Assembly (NCBI GenBank): GCA_003483885.1
Contig: DMXI01000470.1
Location: 11,744-75,743, forward strand
Length of the DNA: 64,000 nt
Reading direction: 5' to 3'
From: Microscillaceae bacterium
GTDB lineage: Bacteria > Bacteroidota > Bacteroidia > Cytophagales > Microscillaceae
The notes under the pieces were generated by a model, which did not search any database, was not told the DNA's origin, and saw only the letters and a list, made by a program, of their open reading frames with translations. Both the position numbers and the translations under genes were made by a program. Numbering within the stretch: the stretch's first letter is position 1; each line of letters begins with the position of its first letter. Shown here in pieces: positions 35,009 through 42,929 of this stretch.

Positions 35009-35120
35009 CAATTTCTCGATAATATAATATTTTGCCAATAGACTACTATACACCTACTAAGTAAGGTATGGTATGGTTATACTGTAAACCATTAGTAACC
35101 TGTTGGCCTCATGCAAAGAG

Positions 35121-36017
35121 CTAACGGGAATTTTGACGAATAAAATCGCAAATTTTATTCAGCGCCGCCTTGGCTTCTCGCATCACGGGCATTAACGGCC
35201 AAATATGAATCATGCGGGTTTCCTCTACTACTTCCAGAGGGACACCCGCTTTTTTCATTTCGTAGGCAGCCACCTTAGCATCAGGGTATAGAATATCCCG
35301 TCCCGCCAGAAACATCAATGTTTTTGGAAACTTCTCAAAACTACCATTGATAGGCGACATCATGGGATCGGCGAGGTCTACTCCACCCGAAGACATGTGG
35401 GCAGTAGAGGTTACACCTTTTTTACTCAATATTGGATCACGGCTATCCAGCAAATCAATGGCTTCGTTGGTAAAGGTAACATCCACAGCAGGGGTAATCG
35501 GAATAATGGCTTTGGGAGGTTCTTCCCCATTTTTGATGAGGCGTTGAGTCAAGGTCAAGATAAGATTCCCTCCAGCTGAATCTCCCATTAAAAAGATTTG
35601 AGAAGGTGCGTGAGTTTTGCGGGCTTCAGCATACACTGCGTCTACATTTTGAGCAATTTGGGTAATCTTATGTTCTGGTGCTTTGGGGTAGTTCATCAGC
35701 CAAAATTTCACCCCCGTTTTTTTGACCATATAGCCCATACTATCCCAATGATGCTTACCCGGCCCTGCCACCATAGCCCCTCCATGGATAAATAATACCA
35801 GATAATCTGAAGAACCGTTTTTAGGCAACACTTCAGTGACTTTGCTTTCAGCTACTTGAAAATTACGTACTTGAAAAGCTTTGAGGAGTTTCTTAGGTGC
35901 TTCAAACACATCGTCTTTCCGAAAGGCCTCATATAACATAGGATCGTGGCTAAACATTTTTTTGTAGCCTTTTAGGCGAAGAAATAGAAGAGTAAGATGG
36001 AATATTATAGCTTTCAT
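35121..36017 (-). CDS. Alpha/beta hydrolase, HSL (family IV) esterase/lipase type
   Basis: This 298-residue protein has the HSL oxyanion motif LFIHGGAMVAGPG and nucleophile elbow FLMGDSAGGNLILTL (Ser near residue 146). The acid Asp lies in DILYPDAKVAAYEM, and the His in MIHIWPLMP near the C-terminus. An N-terminal hydrophobic segment could associate with the membrane. It hydrolyses short or medium acyl esters in relatives; the substrate here is unknown. A REP-rich region begins about 180 bp upstream of its start. Confidence 0.9.
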   Translation of the reverse strand: MKAIIFHLTLLFLRLKGYKKMFSHDPMLYEAFRKDDVFEAPKKLLKAFQVRNFQVAESKVTEVLPKNGSSDYLVLFIHGGAMVAGPGKHHWDSMGYMVKKTGVKFWLMNYPKAPEHKITQIAQNVDAVYAEARKTHAPSQIFLMGDSAGGNLILTLTQRLIKNGEEPPKAIIPITPAVDVTFTNEAIDLLDSRDPILSKKGVTSTAHMSSGGVDLADPMMSPINGSFEKFPKTLMFLAGRDILYPDAKVAAYEMKKAGVPLEVVEETRMIHIWPLMPVMREAKAALNKICDFIRQNSR

Positions 36018-36195
36018 GGGGTGCGTATTTGATAACTTTTAGAAGCTAAAATAGAAAAGTGATGGGATAAAATGTGAATATTCATTTATTATTTCATAAA
36101 CAAGATACTAAATCCGAGTGTGATCAAGTATTGCACACATTTGCCAAACTTAGGGATTATGTAAAGCGAAATAGATTTGGTATTTGAGGGTATAG

Positions 36196-36220
36196 CACAA
36201 GCGAGGGCACATTGCATTAG
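36196..36220. repeat. Degenerate REP arm
   Basis: CACAAGCGAGGGCACATTGC plus ATTAG resembles a right REP arm (as at 36310-36333) with mainly G-to-A and C-to-T changes, and is followed by the same AGCAAT flank seen in other copies. Confidence 0.45.
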
Positions 36221-36242
36221 CAATCAATCATCTGAGAATAAC

Positions 36243-36334
36243 GCTGGCGCACGCGTCCCCGCGTGTGATCAAGTATCAAATACATCCACCTAGTATAATT
36301 CAAGAACAGCACACGCGGGGACGCGTGCGCCAGC
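36243..36334. repeat. REP palindrome pair A (perfect 25-bp arms)
   Basis: Arms 36243-36267 and 36310-36334 are exact reverse complements containing CACGCGTCCCCGCGTGTG, far more GC-rich than the surroundings. A 42-bp AT-rich spacer separates them. The right flank (CATAAATCATCAGGGATCAA) is repeated after pair B. Confidence 0.9.
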
Positions 36335-36428
36335 CATAAATCATCAGGGATCAAACACATTCGCTAAGATCACTAATTATGGTAAAATAGATTTGGATTT
36401 TGAGTGAATAACAGCAAGAGATCTAACA

Positions 36429-36518
36429 CTGGCGTACACGTCCCCGCGTATGATCAAGTACCAAATATACCCACTTAGTATAATTCAAGAACAGCACACG
36501 CGGGGACGTGTGCGCTAG
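36429..36518. repeat. REP palindrome pair B (diverged copy of A)
   Basis: Arms 36429-36452 and 36495-36518 match pair A except for five transitions. The spacer is also homologous (ATCAAGTACCAAATATACCC). Pairs A and B with flanks repeat at ~185-bp intervals, ending 42 bp before the RAYT stop. Confidence 0.88.
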
Positions 36519-36559
36519 CCATAAATCATCAGGGATCAAACACATTCTAAGCGAAATGA

Positions 36560-37105
36560 TTATACAAAATCAAGCTTTAACAAACCAAAACCCCCAGCAT
36601 AATCTATAGCACTACTATACTTCCAATCTTCTGGATTACTGACAAAACCTGCGGTTACTGGATTTTCATGAATATACTCCAGTTTCTCATCTATTGCATC
36701 TGGACTCCAAAGTTCAATAGGCTTATTATGATGTTGCCAGAATTGCTTATTTTTCACATTACTACTCTTACTAGCTGCTTTTTCCATCATCCATAATAAC
36801 CATTCTTTGCGGCTTTCTTGTGGGTTTTGCTCGATTGCTTCAATCAATTTACGTGCGGTGTAAGATTTGAAATGACCTAAGAGCTTGTCTGGGTTATTAT
36901 CTTTTGCCCGAAAAATCAAATGAAGATGATTGGGCATAATACACCAAGCATACAGTTCTAGTCCTTTGTTTTCACGGCAGTATTTTAGATTTTCTGTAAG
37001 AATAGCTGAATACTCTTCCCTTATAAATACACTTAACCAATATACAGTAGCAAAACTAACGAAATACAAACCTTCAGGATTGTGAAATTTATATTTTCGA
37101 CTCAT
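36560..37105 (-). CDS. REP-associated tyrosine transposase (RAYT, Y1_Tnp/IS200-like)
   Basis: The start is ATG 37103-37105 (MSRKYKFHNPEGLYFVSFAT); a longer frame to 37174 adds a hydrophobic stretch not seen in the family. The 181-residue protein has the HUH motif in CIMPNHLHLIFRA, the catalytic Tyr region HFKSYTARKLIEAI, and the family C-terminus KLEYIHENPVTAGFV with EDWKYSSA. RAYTs bind and cleave single-stranded REP hairpins. REP palindromes lie on both sides of the gene, making this a REPtron-like unit. It appears intact. Confidence 0.93.
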   Translation of the reverse strand: MSRKYKFHNPEGLYFVSFATVYWLSVFIREEYSAILTENLKYCRENKGLELYAWCIMPNHLHLIFRAKDNNPDKLLGHFKSYTARKLIEAIEQNPQESRKEWLLWMMEKAASKSSNVKNKQFWQHHNKPIELWSPDAIDEKLEYIHENPVTAGFVSNPEDWKYSSAIDYAGGFGLLKLDFV

Positions 37106-37199
37106 ATAGCTGAAAAATTTTAGTGATGTTAGGAAAAAGACAAATGTTAGACCAATTAAAAGTAGGAATAACACCTCTAATCAATACAATCCAAAAACA

Positions 37200-37223
37200 G
37201 CCATGCGAGAATACATGTACTAG
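37200..37223. repeat. Degenerate REP arm
   Basis: CCATGCGAGAATACATGTAC followed by TAG aligns with the consensus right arm with 8 differences in 22 bases, all transitions, and is followed by AGCAATAA as in intact copies. Confidence 0.6.
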
Positions 37224-37242
37224 CAATAAACAAAGATTGATG

Positions 37243-37266
37243 CTAGCGCACGCGTCCCCGCGTGTG
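37243..37266. repeat. REP arm C (single left arm)
   Basis: A 24-bp arm identical to the left arm of pair A except for one transition (CTAG for CTGG). It is followed by ATCAAGTGTAAAACGTGCTT, which also follows the degenerate left arm of pair E. It has no partner right arm nearby. Confidence 0.8.
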
Positions 37267-37339
37267 ATCAAGTGTAAAACGTGCTTATGAAACCGAGTGA
37301 TTATGGAAAAGCGAGATAAATCAAGTATGCAGAATAACG

Positions 37340-37415
37340 CTGGCGCACGCGTCCCCGCGTGTGATTAAGTACCAAATATACCCATTTATAGCACACGCGA
37401 GGACGCGTGCGCTAG
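37340..37415. repeat. REP palindrome pair D
   Basis: Left arm 37340-37363 is identical to pair A's. Right arm 37392-37415 differs by two transitions. The spacer is shortened to 28 bp (ATTAAGTACCAAATATACCC start). Confidence 0.88.
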
Positions 37416-37442
37416 CAATAAAATATTCACTAAACAAAGACT

Positions 37443-37573
37443 GATGCTAGTGTACATCCTCTCAGGTGATCGGTGATCAAGTATAAAATGCGCTTGTGAA
37501 ACTTAATAATTATGGAAAAGCGAGAGAAATCAGGCACTTGAGAGGATAGCACACGCGGGGACGCGTGCGCTAG
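37443..37573. repeat. REP palindrome pair E (decayed left arm, intact right arm)
   Basis: The right arm 37550-37573 is intact. The left arm near 37446-37475 (CTAGTGTACATCCTCTCAGG) is decayed. The long spacer shares ATTATGGAAAAGCGAGA with the stretch after arm C. The 3' edge lies 99 bp before menD. Confidence 0.75.
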
Positions 37574-37671
37574 CAATAGGCTTAAATATAAAATAATTTG
37601 CGCAGGAATATCAAACCCATTGCATTTCCCCCTACAATTTCCGTATTTTCCTTTCCGAAAAATTGATACCG

Positions 37672-39408
37672 ATGATTATACAGCCCTTATTAAATATTGC
37701 CGAAATCTGCGCCCGCAAAGGTTTGACTCAAGTGGTGTTGTCGCCTGGTTCGCGCTGTGCCCACTTGGTACTGGCATTTGTGCGACACCCCCAGATCAAG
37801 ACTTATACCATTACTGATGAACGATCAGCGGCTTTTGTGGCGATGGGGTTAGCCCAGCAAAGCAAATCTCCCGTAGCCTTGGTATGTACTTCAGGTTCAG
37901 CCGCTTTGAACTATGCCCCTGCTATTGCTGAGGCCTATTATCAGCAAGTGCCCTTGGTGGTTTTAACGGCAGATCGTCCTCCCGAATGGATTGATCAATT
38001 GGATGGGCAAACCATTCGCCAACAAAACATTTATGGGCGGCATATCAAGGCTAGTTTTCAGCTTCCGGTCGATTTTTCGCACCCAGATGCGGTATGGCAT
38101 GTCGAGCGTCAAGTCAACGAAGCCATCAATTTGGCCGTAGGCGATACTCAAGCACCCGTACACGTCAATATTCCCATTCGAGAGCCTTTTTATCCCACCA
38201 CAGAGGAGCAAGTAAGTTATGATCGGGTAAAAGTCATTGAGGTGATTAAAAGTGAAGCTACGCTGGATAAACCTACCTGGAACCAACTCCTAGATCAATG
38301 GGATGCTATAGAAAACAAACTCATTGTGGCTGGACAACATGTATATGATGCCGAATTGCTCAAAGCACTCAATCATTTGCAAGAGGATTACAATGTACCT
38401 ATAGTGGGTGATGTGATTTCGAATAGTCAATCATTGTCTCGTAGTATCAAATACCACGATACCTTTTTAGGCCAGCAAACCGCCCATTTACATTCCTCGT
38501 TTTGCCCAGAATTATTGATTACTTACGGGCAATCGCTTATCTCAAAATCGCTCAAGCTACTGTTGCGAAAGTATCGTCCAAGGTATCACTGGCACATTGG
38601 CACTGAGGTACAAGTGGCAGATACTTTCCAGGCGTTGACCCATCATATCCCAGTCAAGCCTACCTATTTTTTTAATCAACTATTCAGCGATCTGGATTTT
38701 AAGAATATGTTGGATGGAGAACAAGATGAGGATAATCCTTTTTCGAATCTTTGGCAAACGCACAACCAGCAAGCAGGGCGGTATGTAGCACGTTTTCCTT
38801 TTGCTGAGCACGAGTTTAGCGAGTTTGAGGCTATTCAGGAAACGATGCGGTTAATCCCCGAAAATAGCCTGCTCCATCTGGCCAATAGTATGGCTGTACG
38901 CTACGCCAATTTTGTAGGTTTAGAAAAACCAGGTGCTTCGACACATCCTGGGGCTGAAGTATTTGCCAACCGGGGTACTAGTGGCATTGATGGTAGCGTG
39001 AGTACTGCCGTGGGTACAGCGTTGGCCGCTCCCGATCGTTTAGTTACACTTATTACAGGTGATTTGGCTTTCTTTTATGATCGTAATGGGCTGTGGAACA
39101 ACTATTTACCAAGTAACTTACGGGTTTTGTTAATGAACAACCACGCAGGTGGCATTTTTAGGATTATCAATGGACCCAAAGACCAGCCTGAACTGGAAGA
39201 GTATTTCGAGACTCAGCAACCGCTCAATGCGGAGAATACAGCTCGCGACTTTCATCTGGATTATCATCTTGTGCAGGATCGTCAAACGCTGCAAACCCAA
39301 CTTTCTACCTTTTTTGAACCGAGTGAATGCCCTAAAATATTAGAAGTAGAAACGAATAGTGTGACGAATGCGGCAGTGCTGAAGCAGTTTAGAGAGGGAT
39401 ATGGTTAG
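37672..39408 (+). CDS. menD: 2-succinyl-5-enolpyruvyl-6-hydroxy-3-cyclohexene-1-carboxylate synthase (MenD)
   Basis: This ThDP enzyme of menaquinone synthesis joins isochorismate and 2-oxoglutarate with loss of CO2. The start ATG 37672 (MIIQPLLNIAEICARKG) fits the family; a TTG at 37663 would add three residues. Visible motifs are VLSPGSRCAHLVLAFVRHP, the catalytic Glu region TITDERSAAFVAMGLAQ, CTSGSAALNYAPAIAEAYYQ, and C-terminal ThDP/Mg motif LITGDLAFFYDRNGLWNN. At ~578 residues the length is typical. No other men genes are in the window. Confidence 0.95.
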   Translation: MIIQPLLNIAEICARKGLTQVVLSPGSRCAHLVLAFVRHPQIKTYTITDERSAAFVAMGLAQQSKSPVALVCTSGSAALNYAPAIAEAYYQQVPLVVLTADRPPEWIDQLDGQTIRQQNIYGRHIKASFQLPVDFSHPDAVWHVERQVNEAINLAVGDTQAPVHVNIPIREPFYPTTEEQVSYDRVKVIEVIKSEATLDKPTWNQLLDQWDAIENKLIVAGQHVYDAELLKALNHLQEDYNVPIVGDVISNSQSLSRSIKYHDTFLGQQTAHLHSSFCPELLITYGQSLISKSLKLLLRKYRPRYHWHIGTEVQVADTFQALTHHIPVKPTYFFNQLFSDLDFKNMLDGEQDEDNPFSNLWQTHNQQAGRYVARFPFAEHEFSEFEAIQETMRLIPENSLLHLANSMAVRYANFVGLEKPGASTHPGAEVFANRGTSGIDGSVSTAVGTALAAPDRLVTLITGDLAFFYDRNGLWNNYLPSNLRVLLMNNHAGGIFRIINGPKDQPELEEYFETQQPLNAENTARDFHLDYHLVQDRQTLQTQLSTFFEPSECPKILEVETNSVTNAAVLKQFREGYG

Positions 39409-39720
39409 GAGCAAGAGTTTGGGAGCAAGGAACAGGGGGAACGGCAGTGAGTGCCTTGTTTTGTTTGGATTGGGAGTAGGGTTTGAGGTTTAGGAGTAGG
39501 GAATAGGGAGCAAGGAACATGGGGAGTGTGGCAGTGGGTGCCTTGGTTTGTTTGGATTGGGGAGTAAGGGTTTGGGAGCATGAGGGAACAGCAGTGGGTG
39601 CCGTTGGATGAACTAAAAATGTAAGAAAAAACAGCGTGAATACCGGGCAATTACTGCCCAAGCTCTTGTTCCCTGTTCCTTGCTCCTAATCCCTCGGTCT
39701 CACTCCTTAATTTCCGCATC
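39409..39720. repeat. STRR-like GAGCAAGGAACAGGG word array
   Basis: The words ggagcaaga, gggagcaaggaacaggg, gtgccttggtttgtttgga and gcagtgggtgcc recur several times between 39409 and 39605. An inverted version (tgttccctgttccttgctcc) appears at 39666-39690. Together with the AT-rich stretch to 39980 this fills the 572 bp before the sigma-54 regulator; nothing else was recognised there. Frames predicted here are compositional artefacts. Confidence 0.65.
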
Positions 39721-39980
39721 CAACCGTACGCTTTCGATACAATTTTTGTTCATAACCGTTCACTTTGTTAGTATAAAATCGTACAATACCTGCTTTTTCG
39801 CTATTTTAGACCTCTGGTACGGATTTAGACTTTATTTAGGAAATACTTAACTCAATGTAAAGAAGTAGTCTCGATTTTTAATAATGAATTACCAACGATT
39901 GCTTTTGTCTATTAACTTTAGGCAAACAAAGTCGTCTCCTATAAAAAATCTATACAACTTCAAATATTAACCAATACCAT

Positions 39981-41366
39981 ATGAACATGATCGATAAAAA
40001 GTTAGGAAACATCTTGATTGTAGATGATGATGAAGACATTTTGTTAGCTGCCAAAATGTTGCTTAAGCGCCACGCTAAGAAAGTAATCATTGAAAAGAAC
40101 CCTAAAAAAATCCCCTTTCTACTGAATAATGATACGTATGATGTCATTTTGCTGGATATGAACTTTGTAGAGGATACCACCACTGGCAAAGAAGGGATTT
40201 ATTGGCTCAAAGAAATTATTCAACGCGATCCCCAGGCGGTAGTCATTATGATTACAGCTTTTGGCGGCGTGGAGCTGGCAGTAGAAGCCCTCAAAGAAGG
40301 CGCTACTGATTTTGTACTCAAGCCTTGGCAAAACGAAAAACTAATTGCGACAATTTCAGCTGCAGCTCAGTTGAATAGTAGCCGCAAAGAAGTCAACACG
40401 CTTAAGCAAGCCAAGCAAACACTGGTACGCGACCTGGAGCAACCTTTTGGGGATATGCTGGGTGAAAGTGCCGGGATGAAAAACGTAAAGGGTATCATCC
40501 AGAAAGTGGCCAAAACCGATGCTAATATATTGATTCTGGGTGAAAATGGCACTGGTAAAGAACTTGTAGCCAGGGCCTTGCATAAGCAATCATCACGTGC
40601 TTCCAAAGATTTTATCGGAGTAGATATGGGGGCCATAGCCGAAACTTTGTTTGAAAGTGAGCTATTTGGCCATAAAAAAGGCGCGTTTACTGATGCCAAG
40701 GAAGATCGTATTGGACGATTTGAAATTGCCAACAAAGGCACCTTGTTTTTAGACGAAATTGGCAATCTACCCCTGAACCTTCAGGCCAAGCTCTTGGCAG
40801 TATTGCAAAATCGTCAGGTGGTACCCTTGGGATCTTCTCGTGCGGTTCCTATTGATATCCGCCTCATTTGTGCTACCAATATGCCGATCCAGGAAATGAT
40901 TGAGAACAAGGAGTTCCGTCAGGATTTACTCTATAGAATCAATACCGTGGAGATTTATTTGCCGCCTTTGCGAGAAAGAGGTGAGGATATTCCGCTGTTG
41001 GCGCGCCATTTTCTGAAAAGCTATGGCAAAAAATATAAGCGTTCGGATAAGAAAATAAGTAGTGCTGCTTTGACCAAACTTCAGCGCTACCACTGGCCAG
41101 GTAATGTCCGAGAACTACAACACGCTATAGAGCGAGCTGTCATTATGAGTGATGAGGCTTTGATTCAACCGGATGATTTCTTCTTTTTGAACCAAAAAAC
41201 ACCCAATGAAAACTCTCAGGTAAATACCTTGAATCTGGACGAAGTGGAAAAAACGGTGATAGAAAAGGCCTTGCAAAAGTATAACGGTAATATATCCAAA
41301 GCTGCCAAGGAGTTGGGCTTGACTCGTGCCTCTTTGTATCGTAGATTGGAAAAATATGGTATTTAA
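39981..41366 (+). CDS. Sigma-54-dependent response regulator (NtrC/NtrX family)
   Basis: This 461-residue protein has a receiver domain (~12-125: ILIVDDDEDILLAAKMLL, phospho-Asp in VILLDMNFVED). A central AAA+ domain (~150-380) has Walker A ILGENGTGKELVARAL, the sigma-54 contact ESELFGHKKGAFTDAKEDR (GAFTGA-like), and Walker B GTLFLDEIGNLPL. A Fis-type HTH at the C-terminus ends GLTRASLYRRLEKYGI. It activates RpoN promoters. The C-terminal codons overlap the start of the partner kinase by 11 bp. Confidence 0.95.
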   Translation: MNMIDKKLGNILIVDDDEDILLAAKMLLKRHAKKVIIEKNPKKIPFLLNNDTYDVILLDMNFVEDTTTGKEGIYWLKEIIQRDPQAVVIMITAFGGVELAVEALKEGATDFVLKPWQNEKLIATISAAAQLNSSRKEVNTLKQAKQTLVRDLEQPFGDMLGESAGMKNVKGIIQKVAKTDANILILGENGTGKELVARALHKQSSRASKDFIGVDMGAIAETLFESELFGHKKGAFTDAKEDRIGRFEIANKGTLFLDEIGNLPLNLQAKLLAVLQNRQVVPLGSSRAVPIDIRLICATNMPIQEMIENKEFRQDLLYRINTVEIYLPPLRERGEDIPLLARHFLKSYGKKYKRSDKKISSAALTKLQRYHWPGNVRELQHAIERAVIMSDEALIQPDDFFFLNQKTPNENSQVNTLNLDEVEKTVIEKALQKYNGNISKAAKELGLTRASLYRRLEKYGI

Positions 41367-42756
41367 ACTTTTTCGCACCGGGGTTATTATCAGGGTTTTA
41401 CTGCTGACTTTTACCATCTTGGCTTTAAATTACCTGATTCTTGAAACCAACTATTACATTTCTACTTTCAGTTTGGGGGTCATCATCACCTTGCAAATCG
41501 CTTTTTTGATTCGTTATTCGGAGCGGACCAATGTGGCCTATAGCAAGTTTTTGGACTCTATAGAGTACGATGATTTTTCTCAAACTTATACCTCTAAGGG
41601 ATTGGGCCGCTCGTTCGATGAATTGAACGAGCAGTTCAGCACCGTTATTCAAAAGTTTCAGGAAGTAAGAGCCGAAAAAGAGGCACAGTACCATTACCTC
41701 AAAACCATTGTACAACACGTAGACATTGGTTTGTTGATTTTGGATCAGAAAGACCATATTCAATTGATCAACAATGCCGCAAAAAAGCTATTGGGGATTC
41801 GTAACCTTAATAATCTACGACAATTGCGGGAAGAACATCAGCCCTTGGTCAATTTTATCCAAACGTTCAATGAAGCTAATAAATCCAGGGAGTTGGTAAA
41901 GCTAAAAATGGATGAGGAAATAGCGCAACTCATGGTGCGTGCTACTGCTATTACGCTCCGGAGCGATTATTACCGTATTATTTCTTTGCAAGACATCCAA
42001 AGTGAACTGGACGATAAAGAGATGGAAGCGTGGCAGAACTTGATTCGGGTATTGACCCACGAAATTATCAACTCTGTAACCCCTATTGCGTCTTTGTCTA
42101 CTACAGTTCATGAAGATTTGGAGCATTACAAAGTAGAGATTGAGGCGCATAACGAAGATGGCCCTGCGGATCAGGTGATGCTGCCAGCCCATTACTTTAC
42201 CGAATCGCTGGAAGATATCCATCAGGCTATTCGCACAATTCAGCGACGCTCGGAGGGATTGATTCGTTTTGTGCAGGATTTTCGCAATCTGACCAAAATT
42301 CCTCTCCCCGATTTGCAAACTTTATCGGTAAAGGAGCTATTTGCTACGATTAATACTTTGCTCAAGGAGGATATGAAAAAACAAAATATCCAGTTTGAAT
42401 GTACTTTTGAACCAGATAATTTACAATTGATTGCTGATCCTCATTTGCTGGAACAAGTGCTCATCAATTTGCTCAAAAATGCTACCCATGCCGTAGAAGA
42501 TGAGGAAGAAAAACAGATCACGATGAGGGCCGAGCGAGACAATACAGGCAAGGTAGTCATCAAAGTACGCGACAATGGTATGGGTATAAGCGAAGAGGCG
42601 CAAAAGAAGATTTTTATTCCATTGTTTACCACCAAAAAGAATGGTTCAGGAATTGGATTGAGTTTGTCTCGTCAAGTCATGCGTTTGCATGGGGGTAGTA
42701 TCAATGTACAGTCTATTCCCCAAACCGAAACAATCTTTACACTAAGGTTTCCTTAA
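41356..42756 (+). CDS. NtrY-like sensor histidine kinase
   Basis: The start ATG 41356 (MVFKLFRTGVIIRVLLLTF) puts two transmembrane helices at the N-terminus and overlaps the regulator gene by 11 bp; an ATG 30 bp earlier lies deeper in that gene. The 466-residue protein has a PAS-like segment (DIGLLILDQKDHIQLINNAA), a DHp with H box VLTHEIINSVTPIASLSTTV, and an HATPase (LLEQVLINLLKNATHAVED; VRDNGMGISEEAQKKIFIPL; GSGIGLSLSRQVMRLHGG). It is the cognate kinase of the sigma-54 regulator. A shared hairpin follows. Confidence 0.93.
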   Translation: MVFKLFRTGVIIRVLLLTFTILALNYLILETNYYISTFSLGVIITLQIAFLIRYSERTNVAYSKFLDSIEYDDFSQTYTSKGLGRSFDELNEQFSTVIQKFQEVRAEKEAQYHYLKTIVQHVDIGLLILDQKDHIQLINNAAKKLLGIRNLNNLRQLREEHQPLVNFIQTFNEANKSRELVKLKMDEEIAQLMVRATAITLRSDYYRIISLQDIQSELDDKEMEAWQNLIRVLTHEIINSVTPIASLSTTVHEDLEHYKVEIEAHNEDGPADQVMLPAHYFTESLEDIHQAIRTIQRRSEGLIRFVQDFRNLTKIPLPDLQTLSVKELFATINTLLKEDMKKQNIQFECTFEPDNLQLIADPHLLEQVLINLLKNATHAVEDEEEKQITMRAERDNTGKVVIKVRDNGMGISEEAQKKIFIPLFTTKKNGSGIGLSLSRQVMRLHGGSINVQSIPQTETIFTLRFP

Positions 42757-42841
42757 TAAGTTTTAGGTTATTTCAAGGGTTTCTACTTTACAACCTTTTG
42801 TTACTTGTGGCTGATACTTAGCTCAAACACCTACAAACTCC

Positions 42842-42874
42842 AGACCTTACAGTTTTTTGAAACCTGTAAGGTCT
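42842..42874. terminator. Bidirectional hairpin between convergent kinase genes
   Basis: AGACCTTACAG (42842-42852) and CTGTAAGGTCT (42864-42874) are a perfect 11-bp inverted repeat around TTTTTTGAAAC. Similar ACCTTACAG...CTGTAAGGT elements are common between Bacteroidota genes. It sits between two converging genes, so it may terminate both. Confidence 0.65.
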
Positions 42875-42929
42875 AACTATTCGTGGATAACACTCCACTC
42901 AAATCTCCAAAAGGATCTAAGGTAAAATG

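Noticed and set aside
36243..37573. Possible CRISPR array
   Set aside because: Repeats are inverted pairs with irregular spacing and similar spacers, next to a RAYT; this is a REP cluster.
39389..39661. Minus-strand frames with Pro/Thr/Ser-rich products after menD
   Set aside because: They translate the GAGCAAGGAACAGGG word repeat and are compositional artefacts.
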